Below are positions 43,556-53,040 of a stretch of 64,000 nt of DNA, one piece after another. Position 1 is the first letter of the stretch. Every line of letters starts with the position of its first letter. Source of the DNA: Seonamhaeicola aphaedonensis (lineage in GTDB: Bacteria; Bacteroidota; Bacteroidia; Flavobacteriales; Flavobacteriaceae). The stretch lies in the NCBI RefSeq assembly GCF_003386195.1, contig NZ_QRDX01000010.1, forward strand, positions 39,243 through 103,242, written 5' to 3'. A model generated the notes under the pieces. That model saw only the letters and a list, made by a program, of their open reading frames with translations, did no database searches and had not been told where the DNA came from. A program made the position numbers and the translations under genes.

Positions 43556-44892
43556 CTATTAAAAGTTAACCGTTTAGCATACTTTACCTCACTAAACTTT
43601 GAGTTTTGATATGCAATATGCCCGTTAACAAAGGTATGCGTAATTCTTGATTTAAAGGTAGATCCATCAAATGGGGACCATCCACATTTATAGAGAGTAT
43701 TGTCTTTGGTAACCGTCCATGGGTTGTTTAGATCTACCAATACTAAATCTGCAAAATACCCCTCCTTTATATACCCTCTTCTACTTATATCAAACAAAAT
43801 AGCAGGATTATGACACATCTTCTCTACTATTTTCTCCAAAGAAATTTTACCTCTATGATACATTTCTAACATGGCTGGTAAGGCATGTTGTACCAATGGT
43901 CCTCCCGAGGGAGCTTTAGTGTAAACGTTTTTTTTCTCCTCCATAGTATGTGGAGCATGATCAGTTGCTATAACATCAATCCTATCATCTAATAAAGCTT
44001 CCCAAAGTTGTTCTCTATCACTTGCCTTTTTTACGGATGGATTCCATTTAATTAAAGTGCCTTTTTTTTCATAGTCTTCATCTGAAAACCATAAATGGTG
44101 AATACAAACCTCTGAAGTTATTTTCTTGTCTTTTAAAGGAATTTTGTTATCAAACAATTTAGTTTCCTTTCCTGTAGATAGATGAAACACATGCAATCTT
44201 GCCCCTGTTTCCTTAGCAAGTTCTATTGCTTTAGATGATGACAAATAACAAGCTTCCTCACTTCTAATAACAGGGTGTTGTTTGATTGGAATATCATCAC
44301 CGTACTTATCAATATGCTCCTGCATATTTTTCTTAATGGTATTTTCATCTTCACAATGCACAGAAATACGCATATTTGTGTTTGAGAAAATCTTTCGTAA
44401 CACTTCAGGGTCATCCACCAACATATTTCCTGTTGAAGACCCTAAAAACAACTTTAATCCAGCACACTGACTAGCATCTAGTTTTAAAATTTCGTCTAAG
44501 TTATCATTAGTTCCACCAAACATAAACGAATAATTAGCTGAAGAACTTTTAGCTGCCATTGCAAATTTTTCTTCTAGTTTTTCAATAGTCGTAGTTTGCG
44601 GATTGGTATTAGGCATTTCAATAAAAGACGTGATTCCACCAGCAATAGCGGCTCTTGATTCTGTTTCAATATTAGCTTTATGTGTTAGCCCTGGTTCTCT
44701 AAAATGTACTTGATCATCTATAGCACCAGGCAGTAAATATTTCCCTTCAGCATCCATTACTAATACATCTGCAGACTTTGGAGTAAGTGACGCCCCTACC
44801 TTTTTAATGTATTCACCTTCAATTAATACATCGCCATTAAAAACAACACCTTCATTTACTATGTTAGCATTCTTGATAAGTATTTTTTTCAC
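43552..44892 (-). CDS. pyrC: Dihydroorotase (class I)
   Basis: A 446-residue amidohydrolase with the zinc site DDQVHFREPGLTHKANIE (His63 in HFR), then FIEMPNTNPQT, HCEDENTI, HVFHLSTGKE and ATDHAPHTMEEK. These are class I dihydroorotase motifs; it closes carbamoyl-aspartate to dihydroorotate in pyrimidine synthesis. The N- and C-terminal beta-sandwich is present. It precedes the DUF4296 gene (4-base overlap) and lies 50 bases from the mannosyltransferase-like gene on the same strand. Confidence 0.93.
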   Translation of the reverse strand: MKKILIKNANIVNEGVVFNGDVLIEGEYIKKVGASLTPKSADVLVMDAEGKYLLPGAIDDQVHFREPGLTHKANIETESRAAIAGGITSFIEMPNTNPQTTTIEKLEEKFAMAAKSSSANYSFMFGGTNDNLDEILKLDASQCAGLKLFLGSSTGNMLVDDPEVLRKIFSNTNMRISVHCEDENTIKKNMQEHIDKYGDDIPIKQHPVIRSEEACYLSSSKAIELAKETGARLHVFHLSTGKETKLFDNKIPLKDKKITSEVCIHHLWFSDEDYEKKGTLIKWNPSVKKASDREQLWEALLDDRIDVIATDHAPHTMEEKKNVYTKAPSGGPLVQHALPAMLEMYHRGKISLEKIVEKMCHNPAILFDISRRGYIKEGYFADLVLVDLNNPWTVTKDNTLYKCGWSPFDGSTFKSRITHTFVNGHIAYQNSKFSEVKYAKRLTFNR

Positions 44893-44942
44893 ACGTTTAA
44901 ATTTTAATAATTACTATATATTAATTTTAAATCGATTCTAAT

Positions 44943-45671
44943 TTATGTTGTTTTTTTAAAAAGACTCTTTAGTTTCATTGATATTACTCCAAAAATAGCT
45001 TCTGAAATAATACCACTGCTTAATTTAGATTCTCCTTTGGTTCTATCAGTAAAAATTACAGGAACCTCAATTATTTTAAATTTGTTTAAGTAGGCTTTGA
45101 ACTTCATTTCAATTTGAAAAGCATACCCAATAAACTTGATGGTATTCAAATTAATCGCTTCCAAAACCTTTCTTTTGTAACATACAAATCCTGCCGTAGT
45201 ATCATTAATATCCATCCCAGTAATAAACCGTACGTATTTTGAGGCACAATAAGACATTAACACCCTACCCATAGGCCAGTTAACAACATTTACTCCTGTA
45301 ATATAACGTGAGCCAATAGATAAATCAGCTCCTTCTACAGCACAAGCATCATATAATTTTTGTAAATCTTTTGGATTATGAGAAAAATCGGCATCCATTT
45401 CAAAGATATATTGATATTCTTTATCTAAACACCATTTGAATCCATGAATATAAGCAGTTCCTAAACCAGACTTTTCCTGCCTTACTTCTAAAAACAATCT
45501 ATTAGAAAAAGTTTGTTGCAATTCCTTAACTTTTAGAGCCGTTAAATCTGGAGAATTATCATCAACAACAAGAATATGAATAGCATCAGACTGCGAGAAA
45601 ACAGCTTTAATAATAGCCTCAATATTCTCAATTTCATTGTAAGTCGGAATGATAACAATGGCTCCAGTCAT
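44943..45671 (-). CDS. Polyprenol-phosphate mannosyltransferase-like GT2
   Basis: The 242-residue family 2 glycosyltransferase opens with IIPTYNEIENIEAIIKAVF, then HILVVDDNSPDLTALKV, and FEMDADFSHNPKDLQKLYDA, the order seen in dolichol-phosphate mannose synthases. It lacks large membrane segments, as in the soluble DPM1 type. It would transfer mannose or another hexose to a polyprenyl phosphate carrier. It is the first gene of a run with pyrC and DUF4296. Confidence 0.88.
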   Translation of the reverse strand: MTGAIVIIPTYNEIENIEAIIKAVFSQSDAIHILVVDDNSPDLTALKVKELQQTFSNRLFLEVRQEKSGLGTAYIHGFKWCLDKEYQYIFEMDADFSHNPKDLQKLYDACAVEGADLSIGSRYITGVNVVNWPMGRVLMSYCASKYVRFITGMDINDTTAGFVCYKRKVLEAINLNTIKFIGYAFQIEMKFKAYLNKFKIIEVPVIFTDRTKGESKLSSGIISEAIFGVISMKLKSLFKKTT

Positions 45672-45700
45672 TCGTATTCGGTTACGCTTTTTACTTTTAA

Positions 45701-45708
45701 CAAATGTA
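45701..45708 (-). promoter_or_regulatory. -7 element TACATTTG before the GT2 gene
   Basis: On the minus strand TACATTTG fits TAnnTTTG, 30 bases before the start of the mannosyltransferase-like gene. Confidence 0.4.
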
Positions 45709-45788
45709 CATTAATAAGCCATTATTTATTTTAAATATTCCTTAATTATTTGGACATCTTATTTAAGAATTTATGATAATTTTACATC

Positions 45789-46433
45789 ATGCTTAGAGAA
45801 ATTGCATCAAAGGAGCTATTTACAGTTTTATTGGTTGTCGGACTTGTTATTATCGCTATTGCTAAGTTAACAGACCCACGGCGTTTTAATGAGTTTATAC
45901 TAGTTATTGGTAATTCTAAATACTTAAAAATATACGCCCGCGAACAAAAATTCTTTGATGTATTTGACGCCCTTCTTTTTGGGAACTTGGTTATTTCTTC
46001 TTCCATATTTGCGTATATTATTTTTCAATTTCTATCAGAGAATAATGACATTTCCATTAATATACTTTTTAAACTTGCAATTGGCATAGCGTCCTTCTTT
46101 TTAATTAAAGTTTTAATAGAACGACTTATTGGAAGTCTTTTTGAGATTGATAAATTGGTAGACGGGTATCTTTTTCAGAAAATTAGTTATAAGAATTATT
46201 TAGGTATTTTATTATTACCAATAAATGCCTTTTTACTCTATAGCTTTAAATTATCGTTACCAGTTATTTATACCATCATTATTATTTTGTTATTGGTTAA
46301 TATTATTGGGCTGATAACCTCTTTTAAATCATATCAAAGTTTAATAAAACAGCATTTTTTCTATTTTATTTTGTATCTTTGCGCTCTTGAAATAGCACCC
46401 TATATCATATTATATAAGGTGTTTATGACCTAG
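45789..46433 (+). CDS. DUF4271 membrane protein
   Basis: A 214-residue integral membrane protein with about five to six helices. The conserved start of the family is LREIASKELFTVLLVVGLVIIA...RFNEFILVIGNSKYLKIYARE. Function is not established; in Bacteroidota it stands next to hemD, as here (25 bases). It is divergent from the GT2 gene. Confidence 0.85.
   Translation: MLREIASKELFTVLLVVGLVIIAIAKLTDPRRFNEFILVIGNSKYLKIYAREQKFFDVFDALLFGNLVISSSIFAYIIFQFLSENNDISINILFKLAIGIASFFLIKVLIERLIGSLFEIDKLVDGYLFQKISYKNYLGILLLPINAFLLYSFKLSLPVIYTIIIILLLVNIIGLITSFKSYQSLIKQHFFYFILYLCALEIAPYIILYKVFMT
46374..46381 (+). promoter_or_regulatory. Possible internal -7 element TATCTTTG before hemD
   Basis: TATCTTTGCG lies within the 3' end of the DUF4271 gene, 78 bases before hemD, and matches TAnnTTTG. 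It may add transcription of hemD; no -33 TTTG. Confidence 0.25.
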
Positions 46434-46458
46434 AACATAGAACAAACTACTTGCGCTT

Positions 46459-47208
46459 ATGAAAGTGAAAACAATTTTGGTATCTCAACCAGAACCTAAA
46501 ATAGAAAACTCCCCCTACTTTGATTTACAAGAAAAACAAAAAGTTAAAATAGACTTTAGACCTTTTATACATGTAGAAGGAGTTTCTGCTAAAGAGGTAA
46601 GACAACAAAAAGTTGACCTAAGTAAATACACTGCCATTATTTTAACAAGTAGAAATGCGGTAGATCACTTTTTTAGAGTAGCAGAGGAGATGCGCTTTAA
46701 GGTGCCAGACACCATGAAATATTTCTGTCAGTCTGAAGCAGTAGCCTACTATCTTCAAAAATATGTAGTTTACAGAAAGCGCAAAATTTATGTAGGTAAA
46801 CGTACTTTTCCTGAGTTATCTCCTTTAATTAAAAAATATAAAGACGAGAAATTTTTACTACCCAACACAGACAAGGTTAAACCATTAGTTCCCGAAACTT
46901 TAAATGCTTTGGGTGTAGATTGGAAACAAGCTACTTTCTTTAAAACAGTTGTAAGTGATTTATCTGATTTAGCTAATGTTTATTACGATGTTTTAGTGTT
47001 CTTTAGCCCTTCTGGAATTGAATCGCTATTCCAAAATTTTCCAGATTTCAAACAGAATAATACCAGAATAGCTGTTTTTGGCAATACTACCATTAAAGCT
47101 GTAGAAGAAAAAGGTTTACGTGTTGATATAGCAGCACCAACACCAGAAACACCATCAATGACAATGGCTCTAGAAAAATACATTGAAAAGGTGAATAAGA
47201 AGAAATAA
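46459..47208 (+). CDS. hemD: Uroporphyrinogen-III synthase
   Basis: A 249-residue protein with the two-domain HemD pattern: KTILVSQPEPKIENSPYFDLQEKQKVKIDFRPFI at the start, IILTSRNAVDHFFRVAEEM in the first domain, and DVLVFFSPSGIESLFQNFP with AVFGNTTIKAVEEKGLRV in the second. It cyclises hydroxymethylbilane in haem synthesis. Sequence conservation in the family is low, but the flavobacterial DUF4271-hemD pairing supports the call. Confidence 0.85.
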   Translation: MKVKTILVSQPEPKIENSPYFDLQEKQKVKIDFRPFIHVEGVSAKEVRQQKVDLSKYTAIILTSRNAVDHFFRVAEEMRFKVPDTMKYFCQSEAVAYYLQKYVVYRKRKIYVGKRTFPELSPLIKKYKDEKFLLPNTDKVKPLVPETLNALGVDWKQATFFKTVVSDLSDLANVYYDVLVFFSPSGIESLFQNFPDFKQNNTRIAVFGNTTIKAVEEKGLRVDIAAPTPETPSMTMALEKYIEKVNKKK

Positions 47209-47250
47209 TCAATCTTTTTACCAATACAAAATATTATTTACCATAAAACA

Positions 47251-47286
47251 AAAAACCAGTGAAGAAAAGTTCACTGGTTTTTATTT
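47251..47286. terminator. Bidirectional terminator between hemD and tig
   Basis: AAAAACCAGTGAA (47251-47263) and TTCACTGGTTTTT (47270-47282) form a perfect 13-bp stem with a 6-base loop. T-runs follow on the plus strand and, because of the A-run before it, also on the minus strand, so it can serve both converging genes. Confidence 0.9.
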
Positions 47287-47348
47287 ATCGTTGTTTCTTT
47301 AAAACTATCCCTTTTAAATAAGGAATACATATAAAAAACTTATCTTAA

Positions 47349-48677
47349 TTATTTATCTCCATAAACTTCCTTAACAAACTTTTCGTATGTCAATTCCTTT
47401 ACCTTAAGATTTGCTTTCTCTTTATAAAGATTTAATAATTTTTGACTTACTAATTGCTCTGAAATTCTACGCGCCTCATCTTGATTTGATAATACTCTTG
47501 CTGCTATTCCATCTAATTCTTCATCAGAAGGATTCATCTGACCAAATTGAGCCATTTGCCCTTTAATCATTTCTTTTGCATGATTTTTAATATCATCCAT
47601 AGTTACTTTGATGTCATTTTCCTCAATTAATTTGCCTTCAATTAACTGATAACGCAAGCTTTTTTCAGACTTCTCATATTCTTCTTTAGCCTGAACTTCA
47701 TCTAACTCCTTTTCACCTGCAGTAGCCATCCATTTTGTTAAGAATTCTGATGGCAAGTCAAACTTAGTATTCTCAATTAAATACTCTGTAACATCATTTA
47801 AAAGTTTTTGGTCTGCTTGCTGAATGAATTGCTTCTCAGCATCCTCTTTAATTTTAGCTTTTAATTCAGTTACTGTTTTTACCGTACCTTCACCAAAAAG
47901 TTTATCAAACAAGTCTTGGTCTAGGTCTGCCAATTCTCTCTTGTTAATTTCATTAACTGTAAAAGTTACTTCAATGTCTAATCCGTGAACTTCATCATGA
48001 CCCAACTTCAAAGCATGCATTAACTCATGATCATCATCGTACAACCCTTTAGTTTTCAAAGCAATAACATCGCCTGCTTTTGCACCAATAAATTTCTTTT
48101 CAGTTACTTTACCTTTAAATTTATCTAAGGTAATAGTAACCGTATTTTCTATTTCTTTTTCTTCATTTTTGAAGGTGCCCGTAATTTCACTGTCTGATTC
48201 AACCACCTCTTGTGAAACTAATTTCCCATACTGTTTTTGGATGCGTTCAATTTGTTCATCAATCATTTTATCATCTGCTACAATATTGTAATGTGTTATG
48301 GCTTTTTTACTTTTAAGTTCAACTTGAAATTCTGGTGCTAAACCTAATTCAAATTCAAAAGTAAAGCCTTCTGCATCCCAATCAATATTACCCTGTGGTT
48401 TAGGTAATGGTTGCCCTAATACATCTAATTTCTCTTCTGTTAAATATTTATTTAAAGCATCCTGTAACAACTTGTTCACCTCATCAACCAATACAGCTTT
48501 TCCGTATTGTCTTTTTACCATCCCCATTGGAACCATCCCTTTTCTAAATCCAGGAATGTTAGCTGTTTTACGGTAATCTGATAAGATTTTTTCAACCTTG
48601 TCACTATAATCTTCTTTAGCAATATCAACTTTTACCACCGCATTTAATGCATCAACGTTTTCTCTTGTAATGTTCAT
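47349..48677 (-). CDS. tig: Trigger factor
   Basis: The 442-residue ribosome-bound chaperone begins MNITRENVDALNAVVKVDI. An upstream in-frame ATG at 48716 falls within the promoter's -7 box and is rejected. The ribosome-binding loop is IPGFRKGMVPMGMVKRQYGK. The middle PPIase-like domain (about 150-240) lacks strong FKBP active-site conservation, as is usual in Bacteroidota. A long helical C-terminal arm follows. It folds nascent chains in the cytoplasm. Confidence 0.93.
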   Translation of the reverse strand: MNITRENVDALNAVVKVDIAKEDYSDKVEKILSDYRKTANIPGFRKGMVPMGMVKRQYGKAVLVDEVNKLLQDALNKYLTEEKLDVLGQPLPKPQGNIDWDAEGFTFEFELGLAPEFQVELKSKKAITHYNIVADDKMIDEQIERIQKQYGKLVSQEVVESDSEITGTFKNEEKEIENTVTITLDKFKGKVTEKKFIGAKAGDVIALKTKGLYDDDHELMHALKLGHDEVHGLDIEVTFTVNEINKRELADLDQDLFDKLFGEGTVKTVTELKAKIKEDAEKQFIQQADQKLLNDVTEYLIENTKFDLPSEFLTKWMATAGEKELDEVQAKEEYEKSEKSLRYQLIEGKLIEENDIKVTMDDIKNHAKEMIKGQMAQFGQMNPSDEELDGIAARVLSNQDEARRISEQLVSQKLLNLYKEKANLKVKELTYEKFVKEVYGDK

Positions 48678-48713
48678 TTTTAAAATGTAATTAGTATAAC
48701 TAAAATTGGGATG

Positions 48714-48745
48714 CAAAAGTATAACAATTTTTGCACCCCAACAAA
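48714..48745 (-). promoter_or_regulatory. Promoter of tig (TTTG-N20-TACTTTTG)
   Basis: Read on the minus strand, TTTG (48742-48745) and TACTTTTG (48714-48721) are 20 bases apart, a full match to the Bacteroidota consensus. The transcript starts about 30 bases before the tig ATG at 48677. Confidence 0.65.
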
Positions 48746-48768
48746 GTTTTAATTACTTGATTTTGAAG

Positions 48769-49122
48769 CTATTTTTTATCCTCTTTTAGTAAAGAATGTA
48801 ATATAGATTGTAATATGGATAATAGAACACTAAAAAGAATCGCTATCCAGATACTGCTTACTGAAAAGCCATCAATTAGTTTGTCTGCCAACAGTATTAT
48901 AAGAGCATTGATTACCAACAAAAATAAACCCAAGGTTACAATGGTTATTGGTAAAGTAAAAATTACCAAAACTGGTTTTACAAAAAGATTTAAGACCGAT
49001 AAAACAACGGCTACTATGAATGCTGTAAGATACCCATCAAGATATACTCCGTTATTTCTTAGCAAATGAGAAATTACAAATACAGCAATGGCGTTTAGTA
49101 AAAGTTTAATTAAAAGTTTCAT
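48769..49122 (-). CDS. Phage-holin-family-IV-like small membrane protein
   Basis: A 117-residue membrane protein with four predicted helices: LLNAIAVFVISHLL, AFIVAVVLSVLNLFVKPVLVI, LPITIVTLGLFLLVINALIILL and IWIAILFSVLLSILQSIL. The layout and the LNxFVKPVL / LPITIxTLGLFLLVxNA motif are those of the family named phage holin IV (YvlD-like). In bacteria these are chromosomal membrane proteins of unclear role, not phage lysis genes; no phage genes surround it. Confidence 0.85.
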   Translation of the reverse strand: MKLLIKLLLNAIAVFVISHLLRNNGVYLDGYLTAFIVAVVLSVLNLFVKPVLVIFTLPITIVTLGLFLLVINALIILLADKLIDGFSVSSIWIAILFSVLLSILQSILHSLLKEDKK

Positions 49123-49156
49123 TTGAAATAAGTTAACAACTACAATTTACAAAATA

Positions 49157-49921
49157 TCAACTAACAAACTGCAAAACTGCCTCAAAAAAGTCTTTTGGAT
49201 TTTCTGCATGTAACCAATGTCCAGAATTAGCTATGGTTACGATTTTAGCTTTAGGAAATTGATTTAAAATGAGTCTTTCATCCTCGGAACCTATATATTC
49301 AGATCTATCACCTTTTAAAAACAACGTATCTTTTTCAAACTGTAAATATGCTGGTAATGATTCTCCTATTTCTGAAACTTCATTTTTTAGAACTTCTAAG
49401 TTAATACGCAACCCTAGCTTACCTTTTTCAACCCAATATAGATTTTTAAGTAAGAATAGACGAGTACCATATTCTGAAACATATTTATTTAAAACTTTAT
49501 CAGCTTCTCCCCTGCTTTTAATCTCACTAAAATCTAATGCACTTAATCCTTCTAAAATAGTTTGATGATGCACTGGATAAAAACGAGGTGAAATATCGGC
49601 CACCAAGAGTTTTGAAACTAATTCTGGATACATGCAAGCAAATAACATAGCGGTTTTACCGCCCATGGAATGCCCAAGCAAAACAATATCATTTAAATTG
49701 TGTGCTTCATAATAATTTTTTAGATCTTGAGCTAGTATTTCATAATTGAAATTATCATCCCAAAAACTACGCCCATGATTTCGCTGATCTACTAAATGGA
49801 CCTGAAAGCCTTCATCACTGAACTGTTTGCCCAATGTTTTCCAGTTATCACTCATACCTAAAAAACCATGCAGTATTACAAATGGTTTGCCTTCACCAAT
49901 TATATTTGAGTGTAATATCAT
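49157..49921 (-). CDS. Alpha/beta-fold hydrolase (YbfF-like)
   Basis: The 254-residue hydrolase has the oxyanion segment VILHGFLGMSDNWKTLG, nucleophile elbow GHSMGGKTAM with Ser, and a C-terminal NSGHWLHAENP with the catalytic His. This pattern fits YbfF-type esterases/thioesterases acting on acyl substrates; the exact substrate is unknown. It starts directly at the pdxJ stop (abutting), so the two are co-transcribed. Confidence 0.88.
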   Translation of the reverse strand: MILHSNIIGEGKPFVILHGFLGMSDNWKTLGKQFSDEGFQVHLVDQRNHGRSFWDDNFNYEILAQDLKNYYEAHNLNDIVLLGHSMGGKTAMLFACMYPELVSKLLVADISPRFYPVHHQTILEGLSALDFSEIKSRGEADKVLNKYVSEYGTRLFLLKNLYWVEKGKLGLRINLEVLKNEVSEIGESLPAYLQFEKDTLFLKGDRSEYIGSEDERLILNQFPKAKIVTIANSGHWLHAENPKDFFEAVLQFVS

Positions 49922-50635
49922 CTACTTTAATTTTCTTAAATACATCTGGATGACATTCTCCACACCTAAGTACAAGCTTTCTGCAATTAGGGCATGCCCT
50001 ATAGACACTTCTAAAAGCCCAGATATATTCTGTTTGAAAAATTCAATATTATCTAATGATAAATCATGACCTGCATTAACTCCCAAACCTAATTTATTAG
50101 CTAATAGTGCACAATCACTATAGGGCTTTACAGCTTCTTTGTTACCCAAACCATACTGATAAGCGAAAGACTCCGTATAAAGCTCTATTCTGTCGGTCCC
50201 CGTTTTCTTGGCACCTTCAATTTGTTTCAAAACTGGATCTACGAAAATTGAGGTACGAATTCCGTTATTTTTAAATTCCTTTATAACATCCACTAAAAAA
50301 TCTGTGTGTTTTATAGTATCCCAACCAGCATTACTGGTTATAGCATCCTCAGCGTCTGGAACTAAGGTTACTTGTGTTGGTTTCACTTCTAAAACCAAAT
50401 CAATAAAAGATTTTATAGGGTTTCCTTCAATATTATATTCTGTGTAAACTTCCGGTTTTAAGTCGCGAGCATCTTGATATCTAATATGACGCTCATCTGG
50501 TCTTGGGTGAATAGTTACCCCCTCAGCTCCAAACCTCTGTACATCTTTAGCAAACTGCACTACATTGGGTATATCCCCACCCCGCGAATTTCTTAAAGTA
50601 GCTATTTTATTAATGTTTACACTTAACTTTGTCAT
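49922..50635 (-). CDS. pdxJ: Pyridoxine 5'-phosphate synthase
   Basis: A 237-residue TIM-barrel protein. PdxJ motifs are LSVNINKIATLRNSRGGDIPN at the start, EGVTIHPRPDERHIRYQDA, and VNAGHDLSLDNI near the end. It condenses 1-deoxyxylulose 5-phosphate with 3-amino-2-oxopropyl phosphate in vitamin B6 synthesis. The alpha/beta hydrolase gene follows without a gap. Confidence 0.95.
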   Translation of the reverse strand: MTKLSVNINKIATLRNSRGGDIPNVVQFAKDVQRFGAEGVTIHPRPDERHIRYQDARDLKPEVYTEYNIEGNPIKSFIDLVLEVKPTQVTLVPDAEDAITSNAGWDTIKHTDFLVDVIKEFKNNGIRTSIFVDPVLKQIEGAKKTGTDRIELYTESFAYQYGLGNKEAVKPYSDCALLANKLGLGVNAGHDLSLDNIEFFKQNISGLLEVSIGHALIAESLYLGVENVIQMYLRKLK

Positions 50636-50654
50636 GAATTATTTTTTTAAGAGA

Positions 50655-50662
50655 CAAAAGTA
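50655..50662 (-). promoter_or_regulatory. -7 element TACTTTTG of the pdxJ promoter
   Basis: On the minus strand TACTTTTG fits TAnnTTTG and lies 20 bases before the ATG; a TTG lies 22 bases further up. Confidence 0.45.
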
Positions 50663-50703
50663 TGTGATTTTTTTAATTAATTTGCAAGGGTATACAAACG
50701 AGC

Positions 50704-51363
50704 ATGAAACTATCAGAATACATAATTAATGACATAAAACCTGTTGACAGCAATAGTAAAGTTGCCAATTTACAATCACTTTTTAACCAACTAACGTATT
50801 CTCACATTCCTATCAAAGATACACATGGGGTTTTTATGGGCGTACTTTTTGAAACAGATGTGCATTGTTTTGAGAGTAACAAACTTGTGAGTGACTACCT
50901 TTATGCTTTAGAAAACTTTTTTGTTAGAGACACCACTTTATGGTTAGATGTTTTAGAGGCTTTTGCTCAAAATTCAGCTAATATTATGCCCGTTCTAGAT
51001 CAAAACAATAACTATCTAGGTTATTTTGAATTAAAAGATATTATTAGTCTTTTTAATGAGTCTCCTTTCTTTCATTCTGCTGGGGCTGTTATTGTAGTTG
51101 AAAAAGGTATTAACGATTATTCTTTTAGTGAAATAAGTCAGATAGTTGAATCAAATGGAGGACGAGTTTTAGGCGCTTTTGTATCGAAAATCAAAAATGA
51201 TTTGGTCCAGGTTACACTTAAAATTGGCAATTCAAATATTAATGAAATCATACAAACCTTCCGCAGGTACAGTTACAATATTGCTTCGGGTCATGAAGGT
51301 GACACTTATTTTGAAAATTTAAAAGAGCGATCGGATTATCTAAGGAAATACTTAAACATGTAA
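50704..51363 (+). CDS. CBS-domain protein
   Basis: A 219-residue cytoplasmic protein with a tandem CBS pair in residues about 1-140 (VANLQSLFNQLTYSHIPIKDTHGVFMGVLFETDV and a second unit ending QNNNYLGYFELKDIISLF). An ACT-like C-terminal stretch follows (VGxxVVEKGINDYSFSEISQIVESNGGRVLGAFVS, in part). CBS domains bind adenine nucleotides and act as energy sensors. It precedes nadK by 4 bases and is the first gene of the envelope cluster. Confidence 0.85.
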   Translation: MKLSEYIINDIKPVDSNSKVANLQSLFNQLTYSHIPIKDTHGVFMGVLFETDVHCFESNKLVSDYLYALENFFVRDTTLWLDVLEAFAQNSANIMPVLDQNNNYLGYFELKDIISLFNESPFFHSAGAVIVVEKGINDYSFSEISQIVESNGGRVLGAFVSKIKNDLVQVTLKIGNSNINEIIQTFRRYSYNIASGHEGDTYFENLKERSDYLRKYLNM

Positions 51364-51367
51364 TGTT

Positions 51368-52252
51368 ATGAAAATTGCCATTTTTGGTCGTTATAACAAT
51401 GAACAAACCATAGCTTCTTTTGATAGGCTTTTAAATTTTTTAAAAGAAAAAGATATTGAAGTTTTAATTGAGTCTAAGTTTTTAGACTTAGTAAATGAGG
51501 TAACTTCAAATGCTAATTTGTATAGCACCTTAAAAACGTGTAACAGTTTAAATTCTTCGTTTGATTTACTCATCAGTATTGGTGGTGATGGTACTATTTT
51601 AAGAGCTATTCCATTTGTGAAAAACCTTAATATTCCTATTATTGGAATTAATACGGGTAGACTGGGTTTTTTGGCAACCATACAAGTAGAAGATATTGAA
51701 AATGCCGTTCAAAATATTTTGGAAGGTAAGTATAACATATCAGAACGCAGTTTACTTTCTATAGAAACCAACCCAGAAAACGATGAGATAAAATCTATAA
51801 ATTTTGCATTAAATGAAATTGCAGTAAGCAGAAAGAACACGACCTCTATGATTACTGTTGAAACTCATTTAGATGGTGAGTTTTTAACCTCCTACTGGAG
51901 TGATGGCCTCATAATATCCACACCTACAGGCTCTACGGGTTATTCGTTAAGCTGTGGTGGCCCTGTTATTACTCCTGGCACAAACAGCTTTGTTCTTACA
52001 CCCATTGCTCCACACAACCTTAGTGCAAGACCTTTAATAATACCTGATTCTACTGAAATTCAATTAAGTGTTAATGGTAGAGAAAAACAACACTTAGTCT
52101 CTTTAGACTCTAGAATTGCTACATTAGACAACGAAACCATTATTACAATAAAAAAAGCCGACTTTAAAATTAAGATGATTGATCTGCTTGACGAAAGCTT
52201 CTTAAAAACGCTTCGAAAAAAAATGCTCTGGGGCGAAGACAAACGTAATTAG
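51368..52252 (+). CDS. nadK: NAD kinase
   Basis: A 294-residue kinase with the GGDGT motif in ISIGGDGTILRAIPFV, then GINTGRLGFLATIQ, and SPTGSTGY-type motif in STPTGSTGYSLSCGGPVITP. These are the NAD/polyphosphate-binding loops. It makes NADP from NAD and ATP. It is coupled to the CBS gene and lies upstream of the DUF6089-uppS-bamA cluster. Confidence 0.95.
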   Translation: MKIAIFGRYNNEQTIASFDRLLNFLKEKDIEVLIESKFLDLVNEVTSNANLYSTLKTCNSLNSSFDLLISIGGDGTILRAIPFVKNLNIPIIGINTGRLGFLATIQVEDIENAVQNILEGKYNISERSLLSIETNPENDEIKSINFALNEIAVSRKNTTSMITVETHLDGEFLTSYWSDGLIISTPTGSTGYSLSCGGPVITPGTNSFVLTPIAPHNLSARPLIIPDSTEIQLSVNGREKQHLVSLDSRIATLDNETIITIKKADFKIKMIDLLDESFLKTLRKKMLWGEDKRN

Positions 52253-52325
52253 TCCCTAATCTACAATATTTTACAAGAAAACCTGTTTTACTCTAATACA
52301 ATTACATCAGGCTAATCTTATTTAT

Positions 52326-52333
52326 TATATTTG
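52326..52333 (+). promoter_or_regulatory. -7 element TATATTTG before the DUF6089-uppS-bamA run
   Basis: TATATTTGC fits TAnnTTTG and lies 18 bases before the DUF6089 ATG, giving the envelope genes a promoter of their own. No clear -33 TTTG. Confidence 0.45.
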
Positions 52334-52350
52334 CAAACTTTTAAACCCCT

Positions 52351-53040
52351 ATGAGGCATTTAAGCGTATTAGTATTAAGTATTTTTTTTGTTCAATTAAC
52401 CTTTGCTCAAATCAATGAATTAGGCTTATATCTTGGTGGTAGTAATTTTATTGGAGATGTTGGTGCTACTGATTATATTTCGCCAAATCAATTAGCAATA
52501 GGAGGCATCTACAAATGGAACAGAAGCCGAAGACACTCCTACAGGGCATCACTAATTTTTACTACTTTAGAAGGCATAGATATTAATTCAGATGATCCTA
52601 GACGCATTCAAAGAGGATATGAGTTTTCCAGTAATATCATGGAGGCTTCTGTTGGTATGGAATTTACTTTTACTGAATTTAACTTACACTCCGAAAGAAA
52701 AATAAGCACCCCTTATTTACATACAGGAATTACAGTAGCTAAACATGATAACCATTACTTTTTAAACGGTGTTCAAACCCAAGAAAACACCTCAAGTTGG
52801 GCTTATGGTATCCCAATGACACTTGGTTTTAAAACAACATTTATTGACAATATCGTTTTAGGTATAGAAGTAGGAGCTCGCTATACATTCTCTGATGAAT
52901 TAGACGGCAGTATTCCTGATGCCAATCGGAGAGCAGAATATAGTTTTGGCAACATCAATAATAACGATTGGTACATGTTTTCTGGTATAACCCTAACTTA
53001 TACCTTTGGTGAGAACCCTTGTTACTGTGTAAATGAATAA
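52351..53040 (+). CDS. DUF6089 outer-membrane beta-barrel protein
   Basis: A 229-residue protein with a signal peptide (to FAQ, about residue 20) and the start ELGLYLGGSNFIGDVGATDYI typical of DUF6089. Alternating strands follow and it ends ITLTYTFGENPCYCVNE, a barrel strand with a short tail bearing two Cys. It is found upstream of uppS in Bacteroidota. Its stop codon is directly followed by the uppS ATG, so the products are likely made together. Its role is unknown, probably in outer-membrane biogenesis. Confidence 0.85.
   Translation: MRHLSVLVLSIFFVQLTFAQINELGLYLGGSNFIGDVGATDYISPNQLAIGGIYKWNRSRRHSYRASLIFTTLEGIDINSDDPRRIQRGYEFSSNIMEASVGMEFTFTEFNLHSERKISTPYLHTGITVAKHDNHYFLNGVQTQENTSSWAYGIPMTLGFKTTFIDNIVLGIEVGARYTFSDELDGSIPDANRRAEYSFGNINNNDWYMFSGITLTYTFGENPCYCVNE

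Noticed and set aside
48769..49122. Phage holin as a sign of prophage
   Set aside because: The family name is historical; there are no other phage genes and the neighbours are tig and pdxJ.
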